Shown: positions 1-5,100 of the stretch, piece by piece
Layout of the letters: every line of letters begins with the position of its first letter
How positions within the stretch are numbered: the first letter of the stretch is position 1
Assembly: GCA_003141795.1 (NCBI GenBank)
Contig: PLNO01000256.1
Location: forward strand, 1-5,100
DNA: 5,100 bases
Source: Spirochaetaceae bacterium
Lineage (GTDB): Bacteria > Spirochaetota > Spirochaetia > SZUA-6 > Fen-1364
Direction of reading: 5' to 3'
Program-made: the position numbers and the translations under genes
The notes under the pieces: model-generated
What the model saw: only the letters and a program-made list of their open reading frames with translations
Databases searched by the model: none
What the model was told of the DNA's origin: nothing

Positions 1-398
1 ATCCCCTCGTGGTACTTCTCCAGCAGCTCGTCGTCGATGCGCGGCTTGTAATAGAAGCCTTCGGTGTACCCGAGGGAGCTGAGCGCCATGAGGTTGGCGT
101 AGCCCGTGGCATTGCGGGCAAGAAGAACGAAGTGGTTATGCCGCGTCCCTTTTTCGCTTCCCGACTTGTCCGTGCGCGAGCCGGGCGCCTTGTAGAACTC
201 CGAGCCGATGATCGGCGTGATGCCCTGCTTGCGGCATTCCTTGTAGAACGCCATGGTCCCGAACATATTGCCGTGGTCGGTGAGCGCAAGATGGCTCATG
301 CCGAGGCTCTTCGCCTTGGACACGAGCGCATCGACGGAGGAGGCTCCGTCGAGGAGGGAGAAATCGGAATGGCAATGGAGATGGACGAACGGTGTCAC
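1..398 (-). CDS. dnaE: DNA polymerase III alpha subunit, N-terminal PHP region (partial, runs off left edge)
   Basis: This is the start of the catalytic subunit of the replicative DNA polymerase, cytoplasmic; 132 codons are visible of a protein that is normally over 1,000 residues. The reverse strand stays open from a GTG at 398 to the window edge. Residues 4-12 (FVHLHCHSD) and 37-44 (LALTDHGN) are the metal-binding-type motifs of the PHP domain that opens DnaE proteins, and residues 111-126 (YTEGFYYKPRIDDELL) match the conserved stretch that follows in DnaE. The GTG was chosen over an in-frame ATG 20 codons upstream (456-458) because a good promoter predicts transcription starting near 418, after that ATG, and because a GGGAGG ribosome site lies 12 bases before the GTG. 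The insertion around residues 72-86 (PGSRTDKSGSEKG) recalls spirochaete DnaE from memory; that is inference. The family call itself is very secure. Confidence 0.96.
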   Translation of the reverse strand, partial: MTPFVHLHCHSDFSLLDGASSVDALVSKAKSLGMSHLALTDHGNMFGTMAFYKECRKQGITPIIGSEFYKAPGSRTDKSGSEKGTRHNHFVLLARNATGYANLMALSSLGYTEGFYYKPRIDDELLEKYHEG

Positions 399-410
399 GC
401 GGTACTGGTC

Positions 411-416
411 CCTCCC
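411..416 (-). promoter_or_regulatory. Ribosome binding site of dnaE
   Basis: GGGAGG on the minus strand, 12 bases before the GTG at 398-396. The spacing is a little long, but it supports the GTG rather than the in-frame upstream ATG at 458-456, which would sit upstream of the predicted transcription start. Confidence 0.6.
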
Positions 417-424
417 GGGAGCAA

Positions 425-453
425 AGGATAACCAGGAGCCCGCGGTCTGTAAA
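425..453 (-). promoter_or_regulatory. Sigma-70-type promoter of dnaE
   Basis: Reading the minus strand, the -35 element TTTACA (453-448, five of six matches to TTGACA) is followed by exactly 17 bases and a -10 element TATCCT (430-425, four of six matches to TATAAT). The predicted start site is near 418, giving a leader of about 20 bases that contains the ribosome site. The -35 hexamer is the same six base pairs as the candidate -35 of the divergent plus-strand gene, so the two polymerases could compete. Confidence 0.6.
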
Positions 454-476
454 CCCATGCATCGGCATGCTATTCT
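448..476 (+). promoter_or_regulatory. Candidate promoter of the DUF4432 gene (extended -10)
   Basis: An extended -10 sequence TGC-TATTCT lies at 468-476. A weak -35 candidate TGTAAA (448-453, three of six matches) stands 17 bases upstream of the hexamer and is the complement of the dnaE -35. Transcription would begin near 483, about 27 bases before the ATG at 510. A short inverted repeat, CATGC-N4-GCATG (456-469), runs into the extended TG and could be a protein site, though 5-base arms are weak evidence. The same nine bases, TGCTATTCT, occur before the gene at 4994. Confidence 0.4.
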
Positions 477-498
477 CACCCGCACATCCCAGATCTTC

Positions 499-504
499 AG
501 GAGG
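499..504 (+). promoter_or_regulatory. Ribosome binding site of the DUF4432 gene
   Basis: A perfect AGGAGG core ends 5 bases before the ATG at 510. It fixes that start codon and indicates efficient translation. Confidence 0.85.
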
Positions 505-509
505 TCGGC

Positions 510-1607
510 ATGGCGTGGTATTCGGGAAAGAACTGGAAGCGCGAGGAGCTGCTCGCCCGCATCGGAGATCCCCTTCAGATCGCCGGCGCGCGCAGCTCGG
601 TCCTCACGGACGGCAAGGCTGACGGCGTGCGCGCGGTGGAGGTGTCCACGGGCGGCGGTTTGAGCTTCACCGTGCTCCCCGGGCGGGGCATGGACATCCC
701 TTTCGCCTCGTTCAGGGGCCGTGCAATCGGGTTCTTCTCGGCAACGGGCATCACATCGCCCGGCTACTACGAGGAACAGGGCCTGAAGTGGCTGCGCTCT
801 TTCTACGGCGGGCTTCTCACCACCTGCGGGATCGCGCAATCCGGGGCCCCCACCGTCGACCAGGGAAGACCGTACGGCCTCCATGGCCGTCTGGCCAATG
901 CCGCGGCGGAGAACGTGTGCGTGGACCAGGAGTGGGAAGGCGACGAGTTCGTGATCAGCGTGAAGGGCACGATGCGGGAGGCGGAGGCGATGGGGGAGAA
1001 CCTCACCCTCACCCGCCGCATCGAGACACGCCTGGGCGCGCGCGGCTTCCGCCTCCACGATACGGTGCGCAACAGGGGATTCGCCGCCCAGCCCCTCCTC
1101 CTGCTCTACCATTTCAACTTCGGGTTCCCTCTCCTCAGCCCCTCCGCGCGGATCGCGGGACCTATCGTCACGACGGTCGGACGCGACGACGAGGCGCGCA
1201 GGGACCGCGGCGTGGAGGAGAGCCTCATTCTCCCCGAGCCCGTCCCCGACTATGCTGAAAAGGTCTTCTTCCACACCCTGGCCAGGGATGCGGACGGCAG
1301 GACGTTCATCGCGCTTCTCAACCCCGATACGGGGGACGGGCAGCCGATGGGGATCGTGCTACGGTGGAACGTGAAGGAGCTTCCGATCTTCAGCCATTGG
1401 AAGATGCCCCGGAAGGGGTTCTACGTGACAGGGCTCGAGCCCTGCACGGCGGCCCCACTGGGCCGCGGCACGCTGCGTGAGCAGGGGAAGCTGCCCATGA
1501 TCGAGCCGCAGGCCTCCCACGAATCGGCGATCGACTTCGAGGTGCTGGACAGCATCGATCAGTTCGAGAAGATCGAGCAGGAGGCGAGGAAGCTCGTAAA
1601 GGGCTGA
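510..1607 (+). CDS. DUF4432 family protein, aldose 1-epimerase (galactose mutarotase)-like
   Basis: A 365-residue soluble protein with no signal peptide or membrane segment. It looks like a DUF4432 protein, a branch of the galactose-mutarotase-like beta-sandwich superfamily whose members bind sugars and are generally thought to be epimerases or mutarotases; the substrate is not known from sequence. Visible signatures, in order: PGRGMDI at 57-63, a GGLLTTCG stretch at 100-107, YGLHG at 122-126, YHFNFGFPLL at 200-209 and GLEPCT at 308-313. In mutarotases a histidine and a glutamate do the catalysis; H125, H201 and E310 are the plausible equivalents here, by inference. Length is normal for the family. 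The start is set by a strong AGGAGG 5 bases upstream. It stands alone, divergent from dnaE and convergent with the sugar-nucleotide operon, so context gives no firm substrate. Confidence 0.85.
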   Translation: MAWYSGKNWKREELLARIGDPLQIAGARSSVLTDGKADGVRAVEVSTGGGLSFTVLPGRGMDIPFASFRGRAIGFFSATGITSPGYYEEQGLKWLRSFYGGLLTTCGIAQSGAPTVDQGRPYGLHGRLANAAAENVCVDQEWEGDEFVISVKGTMREAEAMGENLTLTRRIETRLGARGFRLHDTVRNRGFAAQPLLLLYHFNFGFPLLSPSARIAGPIVTTVGRDDEARRDRGVEESLILPEPVPDYAEKVFFHTLARDADGRTFIALLNPDTGDGQPMGIVLRWNVKELPIFSHWKMPRKGFYVTGLEPCTAAPLGRGTLREQGKLPMIEPQASHESAIDFEVLDSIDQFEKIEQEARKLVKG

Positions 1608-1656
1608 CGATGGAAAGGTGCCGCCCGGAGTGGCTGCGGCCTGCCCGAACGCGGCT

Positions 1657-2844
1657 CTATGCCCGGAACTCCATACCGATTTCTGTCACTGCGCTGATCA
1701 CCCTCTCCACGTCGTCGTCCGTGAGGGACGCAGAAAGGGGAAGGCTGATGCTGGATTGGAAGCACTTCTGCGCGACGGGAAAGTCCTCAGGTCTAAGGCC
1801 GTACTTGTCACGGTAATAGGTCATCGTGTGGAGGGGGATGAAGTGGACCGAAACGCCGATCCCCCTCTTCTGGAGCTCCACGACGAAGCCGTCCCTGTCG
1901 ATGCTGAGCCGCTGCGTGCGCACACGTACGATGTACAGGTGCCACGCGTGCGCGTCGCTCGGCAACGGAAGGCGGAGAAAATCAAGCCCTCTGAAGGCCG
2001 CCGCGTAGCGGGCAACAATCTCCTTGCGCCTCTCGAGCAGCTCCTGCGCTCTTCTGAGCTGCACCCTGCCGATAGCCGACGCGATATCGGTAAGGTTGTA
2101 TTTGTATCCCGGAGCCACGACGTCGTACCGCCAGGAAGCGCCGGGCTCCGTGTAGCGGTTCCAGATGTCGCGGTCGATCCCGTGGAGCCGCATGACCTTG
2201 ATACGCTTTGCAAGCTCGTCGCGGTCCGTCACCACCATGCCCCCCTCACCCGTTGTGATGGTCTTGGTGGCGTAGAACGAGAAAACGCCGGCATCGCCCA
2301 GCGTGCCGACCCACCGGTCCCCGTACCGTACGGGGAATGCGTGCGCCGCGTCCTCCACGACGGGAACGCCGTGACGCAGGGAGAGGTGACCGATCGCCTC
2401 CATGTCGCAGGGACGTCCGGCAACGTGCACGGGCAGGATCGCCGCAACCCGGCGGCCCGCTTTCCCCATGCGCTCCAGCGCCTTCTCCAGCTTCGACGGG
2501 TCGATGTTCAGGCTCTCTTCCTCGATGTCGACGAAAACAGGGTCCGCTCCCAGGTAGCGAACGACCTCGGCGGTGGAGGCGAAAGTGTACGGCGTGGTGA
2601 GGACGACGCTGCCCGGCCCCACCCCCAGCGCCTCCAGGGCGAGGTGCAGGCCCGCGGTTGCTGAATTGAGCGCCAGCGCATGCTTCGAGCCCACCGCCCG
2701 GGCGAACTCCTCCTCGAACTTCGCCGTCACCGCGCCGGTCGTCAGCCAGCCCGATCGCATCACTTCGAGGACAGCCTCCTCCTCTTCCCTGCCGATGCAG
2801 GGGCGGGAGAAAGGAACAGGGGGGATCTCAGATGAATCGCTCAT
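1657..2844 (-). CDS. DegT/DnrJ/EryC1/StrS family PLP-dependent sugar aminotransferase
   Basis: A 395-residue cytosolic enzyme of the sugar-nucleotide aminotransferase family, which moves an amino group (usually from glutamate) to the keto carbon of a UDP- or dTDP-4-keto-6-deoxyhexose. The family order is complete: GWLTTG at 32-37, the cofactor-phosphate region LNSATAGLHLAL at 59-70, the VVEDAAHAF motif at 162-170 (D165 should contact the PLP ring nitrogen), the PLP lysine K194 in FYATKTITTGEGG (190-202), GYKYNLTDIASAIG at 246-259 and VHFIPLHT at 333-340. It lacks no key residue and has normal length. It is the second gene of an operon, starting 9 bases after the dehydratase stop, with GAGG of its ribosome site overlapping that stop. 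It most likely aminates the dehydratase product, in the manner of PglE, PseC or ArnB-type enzymes; which sugar isomer it makes cannot be read from the sequence. Confidence 0.93.
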   Translation of the reverse strand: MSDSSEIPPVPFSRPCIGREEEEAVLEVMRSGWLTTGAVTAKFEEEFARAVGSKHALALNSATAGLHLALEALGVGPGSVVLTTPYTFASTAEVVRYLGADPVFVDIEEESLNIDPSKLEKALERMGKAGRRVAAILPVHVAGRPCDMEAIGHLSLRHGVPVVEDAAHAFPVRYGDRWVGTLGDAGVFSFYATKTITTGEGGMVVTDRDELAKRIKVMRLHGIDRDIWNRYTEPGASWRYDVVAPGYKYNLTDIASAIGRVQLRRAQELLERRKEIVARYAAAFRGLDFLRLPLPSDAHAWHLYIVRVRTQRLSIDRDGFVVELQKRGIGVSVHFIPLHTMTYYRDKYGLRPEDFPVAQKCFQSSISLPLSASLTDDDVERVISAVTEIGMEFRA

Positions 2845-2851
2845 GGGACCG

Positions 2852-2855
2852 CCTC
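2852..2855 (-). promoter_or_regulatory. Ribosome binding site of the aminotransferase, overlapping the upstream stop codon
   Basis: GAGG on the minus strand shares its first two bases with the TGA stop of the dehydratase (2856-2854) and ends 7 bases before the aminotransferase ATG. This arrangement supports translational coupling of the two genes. Confidence 0.6.
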
Positions 2856-4344
2856 AGAACTCTGACTCGTCGATGGACGGGCTGATGCCGGGGATCACCT
2901 CTTCCAGCACGGCGCGCAGCGCCTTCTTGTTGCGGAAGACATTGGCATTCTGCGGGTCGTGAAAGCAGATGGGATGCAGCCGCTCGAGCACGGAGGTGAT
3001 CCGCCCGTTGATGAGCGTCTTTCTCTGCAGCTTCAGGATCTTCGAGTGCTCCGTGGGCTCGGGCGTTTCCCCCTGCGCGTAGAGTTTCTCCTCGAGCTTT
3101 TCCCCTTTGCGCAATCCCGTGAACTGGATGGGGATGTCGCTTCCCGGCTCGAAGCCGTAGAAGCGGATCATCTGCTCGGCGAGATCCTTGATGGAAACGC
3201 TCTCCCCCATGTCCAGGAGGTAAACTTCCCCCGCGGCTCCCACGCCGCCTGCCTTCAGCACGAGTGATGATGCCTCGGGGATCGTCATGAAGTAGCGCCG
3301 CATGTCGGGGTGCGTCACGGTGACCGGTCCCCCTTTGAGGATCTGGCGGCGGAACAGCGGGAGAATGCTCCCGCGGGAGCCGAGGACGTTGCCGAAACGC
3401 ACGACGAGGAAATTGCGCCCGGATTTCCCTTCCCTCAGAACGATCTCTTCGGCAAGGAGCTTGGAGGCGCCGTACACGCTGCTGGGCTCCACCGCCTTGT
3501 ACGTGGAGATGAGCACGAACCTGTCGACGCCGGCCTTGCGGGAGGCATCGACGATGTTCTTCGTCCCGAAAACGTTGTTCTTGACGGCCTCGACAGGGTT
3601 GGCTTCCATCAGGGGAACGTGCTTGTGCGCCGCCGTATGGAAAACGACGTTCGCACGGGTGCGCGTCAGGATGAACTGGAGGTACTCCCTGTCCTGCATC
3701 TCCCCGATGATGGGGACGATGGTCGCCTTCTCTCCGATCCCTTCCTCCTGGAGGATGCGCAGCTCCCGCTCGATCTCGTAGATGCTGTTCTCCCCGTGCC
3801 CAAAGAGGTAGAGCCTTTCGGCGCCGCCTTCAAGGAGCTGTCGGCACAGCTCGGAGCCGATGCTCCCACCCGCTCCCGATACGAGCACGCGCTTGCCGCG
3901 CACGTAGGAGAGGCTCTTTTTCAAGTTCACGCGCACGGGGCTCCGCGCGAGGAAGTCCTCGGGGTCGATCTCCCGGGCCTGGATGAGATGGGCTTCCCCG
4001 TCGAGGATCTGGGACACCTGCGGCACGATGCGGATGCGGGCGAACTTCGCCCTTCGGAGAATGGCGTAGATCTTGGCGAGCTGCTCGTGGGTGGCGCTGG
4101 GGATGGCGATGATCGCCTCGGTGGCCGGAGTGGTCTTCACGACGCGCGCAACCGCCTCGATGGGACCGAGCACCGGCACGCCGTCGATCCTCTTGCCGAC
4201 CTTGGCCGGGTCGTCGTCGAGGAACGCGACGACGTGACCGAAAACACGCTTGGCCCGGATCTCCGCCGCGATGGTCGTCCCGGTGAAGCCGGCGCCCACT
4301 ATGTAGATGGTCGTGCGAGAGTCGTCAGTCGTCTCCGTCATCAT
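2854..4344 (-). CDS. CapD/FlaA1-like nucleotide-sugar 4,6-dehydratase, soluble two-domain form
   Basis: A 496-residue polysaccharide-biosynthesis SDR protein of the WbpM/PglF/CapD/FlaA1 group, whose studied members dehydrate UDP-GlcNAc to a 4-keto-6-deoxy sugar. An N-terminal Rossmann-type domain (about 11-125, GAGFTG at 17-22) precedes the catalytic domain (about 150-430). The latter shows NAD-binding GAGGSIG (157-163), AAHKHVPLMEANPVEAVKNN (238-257), YGASK (291-295, the SDR Tyr-Lys pair), RFGNVLGSRGS (316-326), HPDMRRYFMTIPEA (345-358) and GLRKGEKLEEKLY (410-422). Two things are unusual. The four N-terminal membrane helices of WbpM/PglF are absent, so it should be cytosolic. The STDKA active-site motif reads STYKA (280-284), with Tyr282 (codon 3501-3499) replacing the aspartate that acts in FlaA1 catalysis. 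It is the first gene of an operon with the aminotransferase. No ribosome site precedes the ATGATG start, but the Rossmann strand begins at residue 11, so a much later start is unlikely. Confidence 0.9.
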   Translation of the reverse strand: MMTETTDDSRTTIYIVGAGFTGTTIAAEIRAKRVFGHVVAFLDDDPAKVGKRIDGVPVLGPIEAVARVVKTTPATEAIIAIPSATHEQLAKIYAILRRAKFARIRIVPQVSQILDGEAHLIQAREIDPEDFLARSPVRVNLKKSLSYVRGKRVLVSGAGGSIGSELCRQLLEGGAERLYLFGHGENSIYEIERELRILQEEGIGEKATIVPIIGEMQDREYLQFILTRTRANVVFHTAAHKHVPLMEANPVEAVKNNVFGTKNIVDASRKAGVDRFVLISTYKAVEPSSVYGASKLLAEEIVLREGKSGRNFLVVRFGNVLGSRGSILPLFRRQILKGGPVTVTHPDMRRYFMTIPEASSLVLKAGGVGAAGEVYLLDMGESVSIKDLAEQMIRFYGFEPGSDIPIQFTGLRKGEKLEEKLYAQGETPEPTEHSKILKLQRKTLINGRITSVLERLHPICFHDPQNANVFRNKKALRAVLEEVIPGISPSIDESEF

Positions 4345-4370
4345 TGTACATGTCGGATGGTTTTGGATCG

Positions 4371-4392
4371 CCGAGCACGAAATTCGGCTCGG
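4371..4392. repeat. Imperfect inverted repeat in divergent spacer, possible operator
   Basis: The arms CCGAGC-A-CGAA (4371-4381) and TTCG-GCTCGG (4383-4392) are complementary over 10 base pairs around a central A at 4382, with one unpaired A at 4377. The repeat sits in the 89-base spacer between the divergent dehydratase gene (minus, start 4344) and the secreted-protein gene (plus, start 4434). It could be an operator for either or both genes, or a hairpin in the dehydratase leader. It has no T-tract and is not placed as a terminator of any gene. Confidence 0.5.
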
Positions 4393-4421
4393 AACGGTCC
4401 GCGCGATCCGATACAGTGAGC

Positions 4422-4426
4422 AGGAG
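4422..4426 (+). promoter_or_regulatory. Ribosome binding site of the 166-residue secreted protein
   Basis: AGGAG ends 7 bases before the ATG at 4434. It decides in favour of this start over an in-frame ATG at 4344, which would place 30 charged and polar residues in front of a clean signal peptide. No convincing promoter was found; TACAGT at 4412-4417 is a weak -10 possibility. Confidence 0.75.
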
Positions 4427-4433
4427 AGTCAGC

Positions 4434-4934
4434 ATGCAGACAAAGCCCCTCTTCGCCGCGGTCCTGCTCACGGCAGCCCTGTTCATCGCCTCCACGGGCA
4501 CGGCCGGCGCCCAGGCAATCCTCCTGGTCGTTCAGGAATCCGACGCCGGACAAGCGCTGTCCGAGCCCCTGCCCGTCCGCGAGGGGGTCGACAGCTCTCT
4601 GTTCGAATCGGGCTTCATCGTTTTCGACGTTCCCGGAGCGCCTCCCGCACGGGACGAGCTTGCACGCATGGCGCGATCCTCCGGCGCTGACCTGATCCTC
4701 ACGATCAGCGTGACCTGGGAGGACACTGCAAACACGACGCCACTACGCACCGCGGGCCGGGCGACATTTTCCGCGGCCAAGGCGGCGACGGGCGCTTCCA
4801 TCGCGGACGGTACGGCTTCCGCAACGAACAAGGGCAGGGAGAAGGATGCCGACAGGATGAGGCTCGGCGCCGAGATGGGCGTCCAGATTGCCGAACAGGT
4901 CAAAAAGGCCATAGACGGCTCGTCCTCGCCCTGA
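4434..4934 (+). CDS. Small exported protein of unknown function with signal peptide
   Basis: A 166-residue protein I do not recognise. Residues 1-28 form a classical signal peptide: MQTK, a hydrophobic stretch over about 5-20, and a small-residue cleavage region (AGAQA, 24-28), so the mature protein of about 138-140 residues is probably periplasmic. There is no lipobox cysteine and no cysteine anywhere. The mature part has a hydrophobic strand FIVFDV (61-66), a probable helix DELARMARSSG (74-84), a strand ADLILTISVTW (85-95), a strand RATFSAAKAATGASIADGTA (109-128) and a C-terminal amphipathic helix rich in charged residues (about 134-160). The 'GAD-strand, then strand-TG-strand, then helix' order loosely recalls the alpha/beta fold of CsgG/LpoB/FlgT-like periplasmic proteins; this is a weak structural impression only. 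The start is fixed by AGGAG 7 bases upstream. The next exported-protein gene follows after 59 bases. Confidence 0.8.
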   Translation: MQTKPLFAAVLLTAALFIASTGTAGAQAILLVVQESDAGQALSEPLPVREGVDSSLFESGFIVFDVPGAPPARDELARMARSSGADLILTISVTWEDTANTTPLRTAGRATFSAAKAATGASIADGTASATNKGREKDADRMRLGAEMGVQIAEQVKKAIDGSSSP

Positions 4935-4939
4935 AACTT

Positions 4940-4948
4940 TGCTATTCT
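4940..4948 (+). promoter_or_regulatory. Candidate extended -10 promoter before the gene at 4994
   Basis: TGC-TATTCT, identical over nine bases to the candidate promoter before 510, lies 45 bases ahead of the ATG at 4994. It predicts a transcription start near 4955. No good -35 is visible, as is common for extended -10 promoters. It suggests that the last gene need not depend on read-through from the gene before it. Confidence 0.35.
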
Positions 4949-4976
4949 TGAACGATCCGATTGTTCCGATCATGGT

Positions 4977-4982
4977 AGGAGG
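4977..4982 (+). promoter_or_regulatory. Ribosome binding site of the gene at 4994
   Basis: AGGAGG (followed by AG) ends 11 bases before the ATG; the shifted GGAG at 4981-4984 gives a spacing of 9. Strong enough to fix the start. Confidence 0.75.
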
Positions 4983-4993
4983 AGAATTATCGT

Positions 4994-5100
4994 ATGAAGA
5001 GATGGATCGGCCTCATCCTCCTGCTCGTGCCATTCATTGCGTCCGCCGCAAGCTTCTGGGACGGGAACGCGGCACTGCAGAGGGGCGACTCCACCTTTGA
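4994..5100 (+). CDS. Exported protein, N-terminus only (partial, runs off right edge)
   Basis: Thirty-five codons are visible. Residues 1-19 are a textbook signal peptide: MKRW, a hydrophobic core GLILLLVPFI (6-15) and an ASAA cleavage region (16-19). The mature start is SFWDGNAALQRGDSTF (20-35). A mature N-terminus of the form 'FW-D/E-G-x-A ... G-D-F' recalls spirochaete exported proteins with RlpA-like (double-psi beta-barrel) or SPOR-type domains; I hold this from memory and cannot confirm it from 35 residues. A strong AGGAGG supports the start, and the gene follows the unknown exported protein on the same strand after a 59-base gap that contains its own candidate promoter. Confidence 0.8.
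   Translation, partial: MKRWIGLILLLVPFIASAASFWDGNAALQRGDSTF

Noticed and set aside
9..431. Plus-strand open frame across the dnaE fragment
   Set aside because: It is antisense to the strongly conserved PHP region of DnaE and spans its promoter; low-complexity composition and no motif.
399..458. Longer DnaE start at an in-frame ATG at 458-456
   Set aside because: It would add 20 residues not typical of DnaE, and it lies upstream of the predicted transcription start; the GTG at 398 begins right at the conserved sequence.
1620..1640. Possible hairpin terminator between the convergent genes (GCCGC ... GCGGC)
   Set aside because: Only 5 base pairs, an 11-base loop and no T-run on either strand; too weak to call.
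1618..2664. Long plus-strand open frame (348 codons) antisense to the aminotransferase
   Set aside because: Shadow frame of a clearly recognised aminotransferase; no ribosome site and no recognisable domain.
3310..4419. Long plus-strand open frame (369 codons) antisense to the dehydratase
   Set aside because: Its translation has no family motif and is rich in Asp, Arg, Gly and Leu as expected for the shadow of a GC-rich gene; the minus-strand frame has every CapD-family motif.
4344..4433. N-terminal extension of the 166-residue exported protein from the ATG at 4344
   Set aside because: It overlaps the dehydratase start, and would put 30 polar residues before a clean signal peptide that has its own well-spaced ribosome site.
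4951..4972. Short repeated CCGAT and GATC motifs in the spacer before 4994
   Set aside because: Four- to five-base matches are expected by chance and do not form a regular array.

Overview
The window is GC-rich, densely coding bacterial chromosomal DNA. It holds six genes (four complete, two cut by the window edges) and no visible RNA genes, CRISPR arrays, insertion sequences or phage genes. The DnaE fragment resembles spirochaete DnaE as I remember it, and the last, cut-off secreted protein begins like secreted proteins I associate with spirochaetes. A GC-rich spirochaete is therefore my best guess, held at moderate to low confidence because no search could be run.

Layout from left to right. 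Positions 1-398 (minus) carry the N-terminal PHP region of the replicative DNA polymerase III alpha subunit, which runs off the left edge. A 111-base divergent spacer (399-509) holds a good sigma-70-type promoter for dnaE and a weaker candidate promoter for the plus-strand gene; their -35 elements occupy the same six base pairs. Positions 510-1607 (plus) encode a DUF4432 aldose-1-epimerase-like protein. It converges, across 49 bases with no convincing terminator, on a minus-strand two-gene operon. That operon is transcribed from right to left: first a CapD/FlaA1-type nucleotide-sugar 4,6-dehydratase without membrane segments (4344-2854), then, 9 bases later, a DegT/DnrJ/EryC1/StrS-type PLP aminotransferase (2844-1657). 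Together they have the two activities needed to turn a UDP- or dTDP-hexose into a 4-keto-6-deoxy and then a 4-amino-4,6-dideoxy sugar nucleotide for a surface glycan or protein glycosylation. A second divergent spacer (4345-4433) contains an imperfect inverted repeat. To its right lie two plus-strand genes for exported proteins: a 166-residue protein of unknown function (4434-4934) and a signal-peptide protein cut by the right edge (4994-5100).

The most noteworthy point is in the dehydratase. The usual Ser-Thr-Asp-Lys active-site motif reads Ser-Thr-Tyr-Lys, while the surrounding family motifs are intact. I see no strong evidence for a wholly new multi-gene system; the rest is ordinary housekeeping and surface-sugar genes plus small secreted proteins.
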